From positions 163,804-227,803 of the forward strand of contig CALMED010000006.1 in assembly GCA_937862815.1 (NCBI GenBank): a stretch of 64,000 bases of DNA. The letters run 5' to 3'. The notes below the pieces were generated by a model. That model was not told the DNA's origin. It did not search any database and saw only the letters and a program-made list of their open reading frames with translations. Source of the stretch: an uncultured Chitinophagaceae bacterium. Its GTDB lineage: Bacteria > Bacteroidota > Bacteroidia > Chitinophagales > Chitinophagaceae. Both the position numbers and the translations under genes were made by a program. Of the stretch, positions 43,186 to 52,724 are shown in pieces. Position 1 is the stretch's first letter; each line of letters begins with the position of its first letter.

Positions 43186-44127
43186 ATGCCTCCCATCCCA
43201 CGAAGTGATTATCATCCAACCACCAACCACATCCTCATGATCCGGCCGGCAGCATTTGCCTTCAACGCCGAAACGGCCGTGAACAACAGTTTCCAGCAGC
43301 AGGGCCCTGATGCCGATGTGCACCAGAAGGCGCTGGCCGAATTTGATGGATTCGTGGACAAGCTGCGTGCTGCCGGCGTGGATGTACTGGTGGTGCAGGA
43401 CACCCCCGAACCGCATACCCCCGACAGCATCTTCCCCAACAACTGGATCAGCTTCCACGAAGATGGCACCGTGGTGCTGTACCCCATGTTTGCCGTAAAC
43501 CGGCGGGCCGAACGCAAACAGCAGGTGGTGGATGCAGTGAAAGAACGATTTACTATCAGCCGTATCCTCGATTACACCAGCCGGGAACAGGAAGGGTGTT
43601 TCCTGGAAGGTACGGGCAGCATGGTGCTCGACCGCACCCGGTGGAACGCATATGCCTGCCTGTCGCCGCGAACGCAGGACCGCCTTTGTAACGAATGGTG
43701 CGATGAAATGAATTACCGGCCGTACCTGTTTCATTGTTACGACCGCAAGGGAGCGCCCATCTACCACACCAATGTGATGATGTGCGTGGCCGACCGCTAC
43801 GTGGTGATCTGTCTCGAATCCATCCGAACGCCCGACGAACGGCAATGGATTACCCACCGGATCCGCAACAGCAACCGGGAGGTGGTGGAAATCACCATGG
43901 AGCAGATGGACCGGTTTGCGGGCAATATGCTGCAGGTGCAGGGTGCAAACGAAGAAAACATCCTGGTGATGAGCAGCCAGGCCTTCCATTCACTGCGGCC
44001 CGACCAGGTGCAGCTGCTGGAAAGCTACAACCCTGTTTTGCATACGGATATCACTACCATTGAGACCAACGGCGGTGGAAGCGCCCGCTGCATGATGGCA
44101 GAAATCTTTTTGCCGCTGCGTTCATGA
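43186..44127 (+). CDS. ctlX: Citrulline utilization hydrolase CtlX
   Basis: 313 residues of the amidinotransferase/dimethylargininase superfamily. Motifs: PDSIFPNNW with Asp80, LEGTGSMV, YHTNVMMCV (His near 193) and GGGSARCMMAEIF with Cys302. CtlX proteins take part in citrulline use in Bacteroidota; dimethylarginine cannot be excluded. It follows the ADI-like gene in the same direction, so the two could form a short arginine-to-citrulline-to-ornithine branch. The 3' end overlaps the CHAD gene by 6 bp (convergent). Confidence 0.85.
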   Translation: MPPIPRSDYHPTTNHILMIRPAAFAFNAETAVNNSFQQQGPDADVHQKALAEFDGFVDKLRAAGVDVLVVQDTPEPHTPDSIFPNNWISFHEDGTVVLYPMFAVNRRAERKQQVVDAVKERFTISRILDYTSREQEGCFLEGTGSMVLDRTRWNAYACLSPRTQDRLCNEWCDEMNYRPYLFHCYDRKGAPIYHTNVMMCVADRYVVICLESIRTPDERQWITHRIRNSNREVVEITMEQMDRFAGNMLQVQGANEENILVMSSQAFHSLRPDQVQLLESYNPVLHTDITTIETNGGGSARCMMAEIFLPLRS

Positions 44128-44919
44128 CGCGGCAACGGCAGGTGCACGCGCCAGCAGTTTGCGCACCACCCGGTCCTGTTGCGCCGTATCATGGGAGAGG
44201 CGTACCCAGCAGCGGCCGAAACTCTGCCGTACGGTATGATCAGAATGAAAGAAAAACTGCTTGTTGGTGAGCCAGTCGCGGATGTCGAGCAGGTCGTGCC
44301 AATGACCGATTGCTTCCTGCAGTTCATCGTAATACGCGTATTCCCGCCGGGAAAGCAACAGCAACTGCTGCCGGTTTTCGAGCCAGTGCCAGGTGTAAAG
44401 CAGTTGTTTGATCTGCTTGCGCAGTTCGTGCCAGTTTTCCGGTCTTTCTTCCCGCTGAAGCCGGCTGATTTCTTTTTTCAGGTACAATCCATAAGGGGTT
44501 ATTGCCAAAGTTGGTTCGGCCTTCACCACCTGATACATGCGGTTAAAAGTGCGTTCCATCCGGCGGCTGAGGGCCTCCTGCTCATGCAATAATTCCTTTT
44601 GCCGCTGCGCCAGGGATGACATCAACTGCCCTGCGTCCAATAGTTTACCGAAGCGGTGTTGCTGCAGCCAGGCACATAACAGTTCCTCCTGCCGGATGCT
44701 GCCGGCTTCCCGGAAGAGATGGCGCAGTTGGCGGGCCGTTTTTTTCAAGGCTTCGTTGTGAGGATGGCGGTGAAGCAGCAAGCGAAGCACGGCGCGTAGT
44801 TTTTTGAGGCATACGCGGAAGCGGTGCATGGCCTCGGGATCGCGTTGGGTGGCATACAGCTTCCATTGCTGCAGGGCCCCTTCCGATTGGGATGCGGTAT
44901 AGTGGGCAAGAAGATTCAC
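44122..44919 (-). CDS. CHAD domain protein
   Basis: 265 residues, starting with GTG 44919. It is almost entirely the CHAD fold: AMHRFRVCLKKLRAVLRLL near the N-terminus and ENWHELRKQIKQLLYTW with GHWHDLLDIRDWL in the C-terminal half, the conserved His/Arg/Lys surface that binds inorganic polyphosphate. No CYTH/triphosphate-tunnel partner domain is fused or adjacent. Role in polyphosphate granules is inferred from the family. Confidence 0.88.
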   Translation of the reverse strand: MNLLAHYTASQSEGALQQWKLYATQRDPEAMHRFRVCLKKLRAVLRLLLHRHPHNEALKKTARQLRHLFREAGSIRQEELLCAWLQQHRFGKLLDAGQLMSSLAQRQKELLHEQEALSRRMERTFNRMYQVVKAEPTLAITPYGLYLKKEISRLQREERPENWHELRKQIKQLLYTWHWLENRQQLLLLSRREYAYYDELQEAIGHWHDLLDIRDWLTNKQFFFHSDHTVRQSFGRCWVRLSHDTAQQDRVVRKLLARAPAVAAS

Positions 44920-44972
44920 CAGCTAAAAGGTAGTATGATTCTTTGATACGACTCAGCTTTCGGAAGCAACCG

Positions 44973-45863
44973 TCACACATCCAGCACCTGCCGTAGACCT
45001 TCATCCAGTTTCACAGGCACATAGCCCAGCTCCCGCACGGCGCGGGTGATGATGAAACCGGTTTTGGGTGGACGGCGGGCTGGTTCCGGGAACGTATCGG
45101 CCGTCACCGGTTGAATCAGCGAGGGATCTTTACCCAGCAGGGCTGCCACCCGGCGTGCAAGTTCGTAAGGTGTGGTTGTATCTTTTCCTGATATGTGAAA
45201 GATCCCCTTGGCATGTTTCATCACCACCAGCAGGATGCCACGGGCAAGATCTTCCACATAGGTGGGGGTGCGTTCCTGGTCGGACACCACACGGATGGAA
45301 TGGCCCGCCAGCAGGTTGTCCCTGACCCACAGCACAAAGTTGTTCCGGCCGCCCGGCACCTTATTTCCGTAAACCAGCACGGTGCGCACGATGGCCCAAT
45401 GCAGGGGACTCAGCGCCACCATCTCTTCCGCCAGCAGTTTGCTTTCGCCGTATACGTTCACCGGGTTGGGATGCGCCTGCTCATCATAAGGACCGTTCTT
45501 ACCGTCAAACACAAAATCGGTACTAACGTAAATGAAATAGGATTTAGCCTTTACCGCACCACGTAACAAGGCCCGGGTGGCGCCAACATTCACGCGCCAG
45601 CAGGCAGTGGGATCGGCAGCGCAGTCGTTGGGTTGCGAGAGGGCCGCCGCATGGATGATGATGTGAGGAGCGATTTTCTCCACCAGCGCCTGCGCCTGCC
45701 GGAACTGGGTCAGGTCCAGCGGGTGATAGGTCACCTCCCGCGTGTACGACAACCGGCTGGGTCCGTTGCCGGTTGCATGCACCGTAAACTTACCCTCGTT
45801 AACCAATTGACGGATGAGGTGTTGTCCCAACAACCCATTGGCGCCGGTAACCAGTATTTTCAT
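44973..45863 (-). CDS. RmlD-like NAD(P)-dependent sugar reductase (SDR)
   Basis: 296 residues. The Rossmann motif is VTGANGLLGQHL (6-17), the SDR catalytic Tyr-Lys pair is YGESK (about 135-139) and the pattern FDGKNGPYDEQAHPNPVNVY resembles dTDP-4-dehydrorhamnose reductase. The other Rml genes are absent, so the substrate is left open. It lies downstream of nothing else on this strand; the 228-bp gap to the right contains the terminator of the peptidase gene. Confidence 0.85.
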   Translation of the reverse strand: MKILVTGANGLLGQHLIRQLVNEGKFTVHATGNGPSRLSYTREVTYHPLDLTQFRQAQALVEKIAPHIIIHAAALSQPNDCAADPTACWRVNVGATRALLRGAVKAKSYFIYVSTDFVFDGKNGPYDEQAHPNPVNVYGESKLLAEEMVALSPLHWAIVRTVLVYGNKVPGGRNNFVLWVRDNLLAGHSIRVVSDQERTPTYVEDLARGILLVVMKHAKGIFHISGKDTTTPYELARRVAALLGKDPSLIQPVTADTFPEPARRPPKTGFIITRAVRELGYVPVKLDEGLRQVLDV

Positions 45864-46040
45864 GCTGCGATTTTTTGGTCAACAGATACAATCCAAATCA
45901 GGATGGCCCGGAAACAGTAAGATGTGCAGGTTCCGGTGGAATATTTTCAGGAGCATTCGCATCGGTTCATTCAACCCACCGGTTACCGGGCTGAAATTAG
46001 AACTTTCGGGGCAGACAGCCGGCGAAATCTCTATACCCGG

Positions 46041-46066
46041 AAAAAAAACTCCCCGGCGAAGCCGGG
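46041..46066 (-). terminator. Intrinsic terminator after the prolyl oligopeptidase gene
   Basis: Stem CCCGGC/GCCGGG (46052-46057, 46061-46066) with loop GAA; on the minus strand eight T residues follow (complement of 46041-46048), 26 bp after the stop at 46092. Confidence 0.8.
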
Positions 46067-46091
46067 AAGCGCTGTGAATTGATCATCGTTG

Positions 46092-48194
46092 TTACCGCAT
46101 GTCAAGTCCCATATTATACAGTACAAAACTCCAGATATCGGCGGCCTCTTCAATCTGTTTACTGGTGGGTTTCCCTGCCCCATGGCCGGCCTTGGTATCG
46201 ATGCGGATGAGCACCGGGTTGCTGCCCCGGTGGGCTTCCTGCAGGCGGGCGGCAAACTTGAAGGAATGCGCCGGCACTACCCGGTCGTCGTGATCGGCTG
46301 TTGTAATAAGCGTGGCCGGGTAAGCGGTGCCCTCTTTCAGGTTGTGCAGGGGCGAATAGCGGACCAGGTAGCGGAACTGGTCGGGGTTGTCGCTGCGTCC
46401 GTACTCAACCGCCCAGGCCCAGCCGATGGTAAAGAGGTGGTAGCGCAGCATATCCAATACCCCCACCGCCGGAAGGGCCACTTTGAACAGATCGGGACGC
46501 TGCGTCATGCAGGCACCCACCAGCAGGCCGCCATTGGAGCCGCCGCGGATGGCTATTTTCCCTTTGTTGGTATACTGGTTGGCAATGAGCCATTCGGCTG
46601 CCGCGATGAAATCATCAAACACCTGCTGCTTGTTTTCCAGCATGCCGGCTTTATGCCAGGCTTCGCCGTACTCGTTACCACCGCGGAGGTTGACGGATGC
46701 GTAGATGCCTCCCTGCTCCAGCCAGAACGCGTTGGAGATGCTGAAAGAAGGCGTCACCGGTATATTGAAACCGCCGTAGCCGTACAGCAGCACCGGGTTG
46801 TTACCATCCAGCTGCAGGCCCTTTTTATGCGTAAGGAACATGGGCACGCGGGCGCCGTCGGTACTGGTGAAAAACAATTGCTTTGTTTCGTACGCATCGC
46901 TGTTGAACAACGTTTCTGTTTTCCGGAACAGGCCCGATTGACCGGTGGCAATGTTGTAACGGTAAATGGTGGGGGGCGCATTAAACGAAGTGAAGGTGTA
47001 GAAAAATTCCTTGTCGCTTTTCTTGCCACCAAAGCCGGAGGCGTTGCCAATACCCGGCAGACGGATATCCCGCACCAATTTGCCGTCGTACGTGTACTGG
47101 AACACTTTGGTGGATGCGTCTTTGAGGTAGGAGCAGAAAAGAAATCCGCCTGCGGTACCCACGCCCTGCAACACTTCCGGCTGTTCGGGCACCACCACCG
47201 TCCAGTGTTCGGGCTGTGGTTTTTGAGGGTCAATGGAAACGATTTTGTAGTTAGGGGCTCCGTCGTTGATGCGCACCAGCAGTCGCCCGTTGTGGTGATC
47301 CACCACCGATGCTTCCGTCTTAAAACCGGGAATGAGCAAGCTGAAATCAGCCTGGCCGGTGGCGAGGTTTTTCACCCGCAGTTCAGCACCGCTGGTGCCC
47401 TCCGAAGTACGCAGTACCAGGAAGCGGTTGTCTTCTGTAACACCAGCACCTGCATTGCGCAACGGGTGGGCATTGTCTTCGTACACCAGCACGTCTTCCG
47501 ACTGCGTCGTACCCAGTTTGTGGAAATACACTTTGTGATACTGGTTCTGTTTGCTGAGGCGGTTTTTGCTATCGGGTTCGGGATATCGGCTGTAATAGAA
47601 GCCTTCGTCCCCCTTCCAGCTGGCGCCACTGAATTTCACCCAACGGATGGTATCGGCCAACAGCTTCTTACCGGCCACTTCCATCACATAAATCTCCTGC
47701 CAGTCGCTGCCGCTCTGTGCCACCAGGAAAGCGGCATACCGGCTGCTTTTCGAAAAGCTGATGCCGCCCAGAGCTGCCGTACCGTCGGCCGATAATTTAT
47801 TGGGATCCAGAAATACTTCGGGTGCCCCGTTGAGCACTTTCTGGCGGTACACCACGCTCTGGTTCTGAAGGCCATCGTTCTTGCTGAAATAGTACCAATC
47901 GCCTTCCCGGGAAGGGGACCCGATACGGGGATAGTTCCACATCGCCTCCAGCCGTTCCTTCACCCTGTTGCGGAAAGGAATGCGGTTGAGATAATTAAAT
48001 GTCACCTCATTCTGCGCTGTCACCCACGCCTTGGTTTGCTCGCTGTTATCATCTTCCAGCCAACGGAAGGGGTCGGCAATCTGCGTGCCGTGATAGTTGT
48101 CCATATCAGTCCCCCTTGGGGTTACGGGATAATTAATTTGTGCCATAGCGGTAAAGCTCCCCAGCAACAGGGAACAGGTGAGGAATCGTTTCAT
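46092..48194 (-). CDS. Prolyl oligopeptidase family peptidase (S9A)
   Basis: 700 residues with a signal peptide (LLLGSFTAMAQ), so it acts in the periplasm or outside. A seven-bladed propeller (about 70-410) gates a C-terminal alpha/beta-hydrolase. The nucleophile is in RGGSNGGLLV (Ser553), the Asp in TADHDDRVVP (about 636) and the His in TKAGHGAGKP (His671). It cleaves peptides after Pro. Full length for the family. A terminator follows at 46041-46066. Confidence 0.95.
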   Translation of the reverse strand: MKRFLTCSLLLGSFTAMAQINYPVTPRGTDMDNYHGTQIADPFRWLEDDNSEQTKAWVTAQNEVTFNYLNRIPFRNRVKERLEAMWNYPRIGSPSREGDWYYFSKNDGLQNQSVVYRQKVLNGAPEVFLDPNKLSADGTAALGGISFSKSSRYAAFLVAQSGSDWQEIYVMEVAGKKLLADTIRWVKFSGASWKGDEGFYYSRYPEPDSKNRLSKQNQYHKVYFHKLGTTQSEDVLVYEDNAHPLRNAGAGVTEDNRFLVLRTSEGTSGAELRVKNLATGQADFSLLIPGFKTEASVVDHHNGRLLVRINDGAPNYKIVSIDPQKPQPEHWTVVVPEQPEVLQGVGTAGGFLFCSYLKDASTKVFQYTYDGKLVRDIRLPGIGNASGFGGKKSDKEFFYTFTSFNAPPTIYRYNIATGQSGLFRKTETLFNSDAYETKQLFFTSTDGARVPMFLTHKKGLQLDGNNPVLLYGYGGFNIPVTPSFSISNAFWLEQGGIYASVNLRGGNEYGEAWHKAGMLENKQQVFDDFIAAAEWLIANQYTNKGKIAIRGGSNGGLLVGACMTQRPDLFKVALPAVGVLDMLRYHLFTIGWAWAVEYGRSDNPDQFRYLVRYSPLHNLKEGTAYPATLITTADHDDRVVPAHSFKFAARLQEAHRGSNPVLIRIDTKAGHGAGKPTSKQIEEAADIWSFVLYNMGLDMR

Positions 48195-48266
48195 ACTGAA
48201 AAATTTGCGAAAAGTTACTACAAACCAGAGATTCCTGTACGAACAATCGTTATCCGGCCATTTCCT

Positions 48267-48274
48267 TAATTTTG
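48267..48274 (+). promoter_or_regulatory. Bacteroidota -7 box before pfkA
   Basis: TAATTTTG matches TAnnTTTG, 72 bp before the ATG at 48347; -33 TTTG not seen. Confidence 0.45.
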
Positions 48275-48346
48275 GGCGCCCTTGAAAAACCGTTCATCGG
48301 TTCGGAGAAGGGCTTTGGTATCATCGGACCGAACCAACCAACTTAC

Positions 48347-49330
48347 ATGAGCAAAACAATAACCAAGATCGGTGTCCTTACTTCCGGTGGCGACTCGCCG
48401 GGTATGAACGCCGCTATACGCGCTGTGGTCCGTACGGGGTTGTATCATAACCTGGAAGTTTTCGGCATCATGCGGGGCTATCAGGGCATGCTGGAAGACG
48501 ACATCATTCCCATGCATTCCCGCAGCGTGGCCAACATTATACAACGGGGAGGAACCATTCTGAAAACCGCCCGCAGCAAGCAATTTTTCGAACCCGAAGG
48601 ACGCAAAAAAGCCTACGCCATCCTGAAGAACCATGGCATTAACGGCCTGGTGATTATCGGTGGCGATGGCAGTTTCCGCGGGGCCCAGAAATTTTCCAGC
48701 GAATTCGACATCCCCTGCATCGGCTTACCCGGCACCATTGACAAAGACATCGCCGGCAGCGATTTCACCATCGGCTTCGACACCGCGGTGAATACGGCTG
48801 TGGAAGCCATTGATAAGATACGGGATACCGCGGATGCGCACGACCGTCTTTTCATCATTGAAGTAATGGGCCGGGATGCCGGCTACATTGCCCTGCACAG
48901 CGGTATTGCCACCGGTGCCGAACACATTCTCATACCCGAAACCAAGACGGATATTGAAGCGGTGCTGGATTCGCTGGAAGAAAAAGAACGACGCCGGAAA
49001 CTGGTGAACATGATTGTGGTGGCCGAAGGCGACGATACCGGCGGCGCCAACGAAGTGGCGGTGATGATCAAAGAACGCATGCCCCACCTCGATACACGGG
49101 TATGCATCCTGGGGCACATCCAGCGTGGCGGAGCACCCAGTTGTCTCGACCGGGTGATTGCCAGCCGCCTTGGCTATGCCGCCGTGATGGCCCTGATCGA
49201 AGGCCGGCATAACACCATGATTGGAATTCTGAATAACAAACTCCATTACACACCGCTGGACAAAGCGGTTAAAGCCAAACAGAAAGTGAGCGACGAGTGG
49301 TTGAAGATCGGAAAGATCCTGGCCAGCTGA
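48347..49330 (+). CDS. pfkA: 6-phosphofructokinase
   Basis: 327 residues from ATG 48347; an in-frame upstream codon adds 25 residues without family sequence. It phosphorylates fructose-6-phosphate to the 1,6-bisphosphate. The ATP motif GGDGS (105-109) carries Gly where PPi-dependent enzymes have Asp, so the enzyme is ATP-dependent. PGTIDKDI (128-135) contains the catalytic Asp and GHIQRGG the sugar-phosphate site. It is followed after 51 bp by pyk; together they are the two irreversible steps of glycolysis and probably share one transcript. Confidence 0.97.
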   Translation: MSKTITKIGVLTSGGDSPGMNAAIRAVVRTGLYHNLEVFGIMRGYQGMLEDDIIPMHSRSVANIIQRGGTILKTARSKQFFEPEGRKKAYAILKNHGINGLVIIGGDGSFRGAQKFSSEFDIPCIGLPGTIDKDIAGSDFTIGFDTAVNTAVEAIDKIRDTADAHDRLFIIEVMGRDAGYIALHSGIATGAEHILIPETKTDIEAVLDSLEEKERRRKLVNMIVVAEGDDTGGANEVAVMIKERMPHLDTRVCILGHIQRGGAPSCLDRVIASRLGYAAVMALIEGRHNTMIGILNNKLHYTPLDKAVKAKQKVSDEWLKIGKILAS

Positions 49331-49381
49331 TGCCGGCTTCCTTCTCCACCGTTTTACTGAACAAACTAAACTACTGATTGC

Positions 49382-50875
49382 ATGTCAAAAAATATCGGCA
49401 AGTACCTGAACAAGCAAATGGACAACGCCGCCGGCGTGAAACACATGAGTCACCGGACCAAGATCGTTGCCACCGTGGGTCCTGCCTGTGACACCTACGA
49501 AAAACTGCTCGACCTGGTTCGCGCCGGTGTAAATGTGTTCCGTCTCAACTTTTCACACGGATCGCACGAAGACAAGGCGCAGATCATTCAGCACATCCGC
49601 AAAATCAACCAGACCGAGCCCTACAACATCGCCATTTTGGGCGACCTGCAGGGACCCAAACTGCGGGTAGGTGAAATGGAAGGCGGCGGCATCCAGGTAG
49701 ATGCCGGCGATATCCTCACCTTCACCAATGAAAAAGTGGTGGGCAACAAAGAACGCATTTTTGTCTCCTACCCTAACCTGCACAAAGATGTAAAACCCGG
49801 CAACATCATCCTGATTGATGATGGGAAACTGGAAGTGCGGGTGGTGGGCATCACCAAAACCAACGATGTACAGGTGGAAGTGACCCTGGGCGGCCGGCTC
49901 TCGTCCAAAAAGGGCATCAACCTACCCGACACCAAGATATCACTCCCGGCCCTCACCGAAAAAGACCTGGCCGACCTGGAGTTCATCATTGACCAGCAGC
50001 TCGACTGGGTGGCTCTGTCCTTTGTGCGTAATGTGAAGGACCTGATCATCCTGCGCAACAAGCTGGACGAACGCAAGAGCAAGTGCAAGGTGATCGCCAA
50101 GATCGAAAAACCGGAAGCGTTGACCAACATCCGGGATATCATTCTGGAGAGCGACGGCATCATGATTGCCCGGGGCGACCTGGGTGTGGAATTGCCGGTG
50201 GAGCAGGTTCCCCTGATCCAGAAAGAGATCATCCGCAAATGCATGCACCGCGCCAAGCCTGTCATCGTTGCCACGCAGATGATGGAAAGCATGATGGACC
50301 GGGTAAAGCCCAACCGCAGCGAGATCACCGACGTGGCCAACGCCGTGGTGGAAGGTGCCGACGCGGTGATGCTCAGCGGCGAAACCGCTACGGGCGACCA
50401 CCCCACCCTCGTGGTGGAAACCATGTGCAAGATCATTGAGGAGGTGGAAGCGAGCTCTTATTACCGGTACGACCGCGAAGAAGACCTCAAGCCCCAGCCT
50501 CATTCGCCCTCTTTCCTGAGCGACGCCATCTGCTACAATGCCTGCGAAATTGCAAAAGACGTCAGCGCCCACGCCCTCATTGGTATGACGCAGAGCGGCT
50601 ATACCGGCTTTATGCTCAGCTCCTTCCGGCCCAAGTCGCCCCTTTTCATCTTCACGAAAGAACGCTCCCTGGTGAACCAGCTCAGCCTCAGCTGGGGTGT
50701 GCGGGCTTTCTACTATGCCGAGGAAGAAAGCGTGGATGAAATCGTAAAAGACCAGATTGATATCCTCAAAGACCGGGGCTTCCTCAAGCCCGGCGATATT
50801 GTGGTGAACACCGGCAGTACACCCGTGCACCTGCACCTGCCCACCAACCTCATCAAGATTTCCATTGTGGAGTAA
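49382..50875 (+). CDS. pyk: Pyruvate kinase
   Basis: 497 residues. It converts PEP and ADP to pyruvate and ATP. Motifs: TKIVATVGPA, NFSHGSH, MIARGDLGVELP and MLSGETATGDHP, with the C-terminal allosteric domain complete. The first 20 residues (KNIGKYLNKQMDNAAGVKHM) are an extension; an internal ATG at 49445 would give the standard start. It follows pfkA in one direction with 51 bp between. A weak hairpin follows at 50878. Confidence 0.97.
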   Translation: MSKNIGKYLNKQMDNAAGVKHMSHRTKIVATVGPACDTYEKLLDLVRAGVNVFRLNFSHGSHEDKAQIIQHIRKINQTEPYNIAILGDLQGPKLRVGEMEGGGIQVDAGDILTFTNEKVVGNKERIFVSYPNLHKDVKPGNIILIDDGKLEVRVVGITKTNDVQVEVTLGGRLSSKKGINLPDTKISLPALTEKDLADLEFIIDQQLDWVALSFVRNVKDLIILRNKLDERKSKCKVIAKIEKPEALTNIRDIILESDGIMIARGDLGVELPVEQVPLIQKEIIRKCMHRAKPVIVATQMMESMMDRVKPNRSEITDVANAVVEGADAVMLSGETATGDHPTLVVETMCKIIEEVEASSYYRYDREEDLKPQPHSPSFLSDAICYNACEIAKDVSAHALIGMTQSGYTGFMLSSFRPKSPLFIFTKERSLVNQLSLSWGVRAFYYAEEESVDEIVKDQIDILKDRGFLKPGDIVVNTGSTPVHLHLPTNLIKISIVE

Positions 50876-50877
50876 AC

Positions 50878-50899
50878 ACTTTTGAAGTTCAAAAGTTTT
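50878..50899 (+). terminator. Weak intrinsic terminator after pyk
   Basis: AT-rich 8-bp stem ACTTTTGA/TCAAAAGT (50878-50885, 50889-50896), loop AGT, then TTT. Low stem stability, so read-through is possible. Confidence 0.45.
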
Positions 50900-50933
50900 G
50901 GCAGAACACGGTGGCACGGAGGTGGGGAGGAAC

Positions 50934-50973
50934 AATGAATGAATGAATGAATGAATGAGTGAGTGAGTGAGTG
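50934..50973. repeat. Tetranucleotide microsatellite
   Basis: Six copies of AATG (50934-50957) followed by four copies of AGTG (50958-50973). The tract lies 54 bp before the pxpB start, inside the likely promoter or leader of the 5-oxoprolinase operon. Confidence 0.85.
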
Positions 50974-51027
50974 GCCCTGTGAATCGTCATCACAACCTTT
51001 TATTGCATTGTTGTACATTCATAGTCC

Positions 51028-51741
51028 ATGAATGATTGGACCATCCTTCCATTGGGTGAATGTGCCGTGCTGGTGCAACTGGAACCGGTGATCCGGAAAG
51101 ATGTGCATCAACGCATTCTGCACCTGAACCGCCAAGTGGCCAGAGCTCCCTTCCCCGGCCTGGTGGAAACCGTGCCGGCGTACAACAGCCTGGCGGTGTT
51201 CTACGATCCCCAGCAGGTACCGGCGACCCATACCACCCGGCAGGAATATGTACAACACCACCTCAAGCAACTGCTGGTGCAACCGCCGGCACCGCAACTA
51301 CAGGAACCACCCCGCCGCCTTACCCTGCCCGTTTGTTACGATCCGGTCTTTGGTACCGACCTGGCCCAACTGGAAGCAGAACTGCAACTGCCAGCTGCCG
51401 AGATCGTTCGGCTGCACAGCAGCCGGACCTACCACGTATTCCTGCTGGGCTTCACACCGGGCTTTCCGTACATGGGCATCCTGCCCCCGGAACTGCACTG
51501 CCGCCGCAAGACAACAGCAAGCCAAACCGTTGCAGCTGGTTCGGTAGCCATCGCCGGTACACAAACCGGCATCTACCCCTTGTCTTCGCCGGGCGGATGG
51601 AATATCATCGGCCGCACACCGGTATCGCTGGTGAACCCGGACCAGCCCTCGCCCTTCCTGCTGCAACCCGGCGATGAAGTGAAGTTTACCCCCATCAGCC
51701 GGGAAGAATTTGAAGCGTACGAAAACCACGTTCCTGCATGA
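51028..51741 (+). CDS. pxpB: 5-oxoprolinase subunit PxpB
   Basis: 237 residues of the KipI family. The core motif HVFLLGFTPGFPYMG and the SSPGGWNIIGRTP and PGDEVKF segments are characteristic. PxpB and PxpC form the ATP-dependent carboxylase-like part of the PxpABC 5-oxoprolinase, which opens 5-oxo-L-proline to glutamate. It heads a five-gene run with overlaps at every junction (ATGA with pxpC). Confidence 0.95.
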   Translation: MNDWTILPLGECAVLVQLEPVIRKDVHQRILHLNRQVARAPFPGLVETVPAYNSLAVFYDPQQVPATHTTRQEYVQHHLKQLLVQPPAPQLQEPPRRLTLPVCYDPVFGTDLAQLEAELQLPAAEIVRLHSSRTYHVFLLGFTPGFPYMGILPPELHCRRKTTASQTVAAGSVAIAGTQTGIYPLSSPGGWNIIGRTPVSLVNPDQPSPFLLQPGDEVKFTPISREEFEAYENHVPA

Positions 51742-52724
51742 ACACGCTCCTGTTGCATACCGAACAGCCCGGTTTCCTCAGCACCCTGCAGGACGGCGGT
51801 CGCCACAGCCACCGCAGCAGCGGCGTAACCACCGGCGGGGCCATGGACCCTTTTGCCGCCCGCCTCGCCAATCTGCTGGTGGGTAACAACCCGGAGGAGA
51901 CTGTGCTGGAAATGACCCAGGCAGCACACCGGTTCCGGCTGGCCATGGCAACGGTACTGGCTTTGTGCGGAGGCGGCCTGCAACCGGAACTGGATGGCAA
52001 AGTGCTGCCCTTCCGGCAGGCCGTTTGGGCCCCCGCTGGCAGTGTCCTCACCTGCAACCGGCCGCGGCCGGGGTTTCGGTTATACCTGGCCGTGGCAGGA
52101 GGTTTTGCCGCCGACAGCTTCCTGGGCAGCCGCAGCACCGACCTGCAGATTATTCGCGGCGGTTACCAGGGCCGGGCTTTGCAGAAAGGCGATCAACTGC
52201 ACCGGGCCCATCCCCCCACCGCCCTGCAGGAGCAACTGGCACAACTGCTGCAAGAGGGCAGCACCCTTCAGTTCCCGGTCCAAGGTCCGGACTATGCAGC
52301 CACCACCATCCGCGCCACACCCGGGCCCGAGTGGACGGAGCTGCCGCCCGCGGCATGGGATGCCATACGGCAAAACACCTGCACCATCGGCTTGCAAAGC
52401 AACCGGATGGGCTACCGCCTCAGCGGGCTGCCCCAAGCCCCCAATATGGAAAGCATGATCTCCGCCCCCGTCACCCCGGGTACCCTGCAACTCACCCCCG
52501 CCGGCGAAGGCCTCCTGCTGATGGCCGACGGCCAGACGGTGGGCGGTTATCCCCGCGTCCTGCAAGCCATCCGGGCCGACCTCCCGATACTGGCGCAGAA
52601 AAAACCAGGCGACGCCATCCGCTGGCAACTGGTGGATGTGGCAGCAGCCGAACGCTTATATTTGGAACGGGAAGCCGCACTCAGCCGGCTTCAGCAAACC
52701 ATTCAACGACTGCATGCAGATTGA
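51738..52724 (+). CDS. pxpC: 5-oxoprolinase subunit PxpC
   Basis: 328 residues of the KipA family. Motifs HRSSGVTTGGAMDPFAARLA near the N-terminus, RGGYQGRALQKGD and QSNRMGYRLSG in the middle identify the biotin-independent-carboxylase-like subunit. Complete length. It overlaps pxpB by 4 bp and pxpA by 11 bp, consistent with equal expression of a complex. Confidence 0.95.
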   Translation: MNTLLLHTEQPGFLSTLQDGGRHSHRSSGVTTGGAMDPFAARLANLLVGNNPEETVLEMTQAAHRFRLAMATVLALCGGGLQPELDGKVLPFRQAVWAPAGSVLTCNRPRPGFRLYLAVAGGFAADSFLGSRSTDLQIIRGGYQGRALQKGDQLHRAHPPTALQEQLAQLLQEGSTLQFPVQGPDYAATTIRATPGPEWTELPPAAWDAIRQNTCTIGLQSNRMGYRLSGLPQAPNMESMISAPVTPGTLQLTPAGEGLLLMADGQTVGGYPRVLQAIRADLPILAQKKPGDAIRWQLVDVAAAERLYLEREAALSRLQQTIQRLHAD

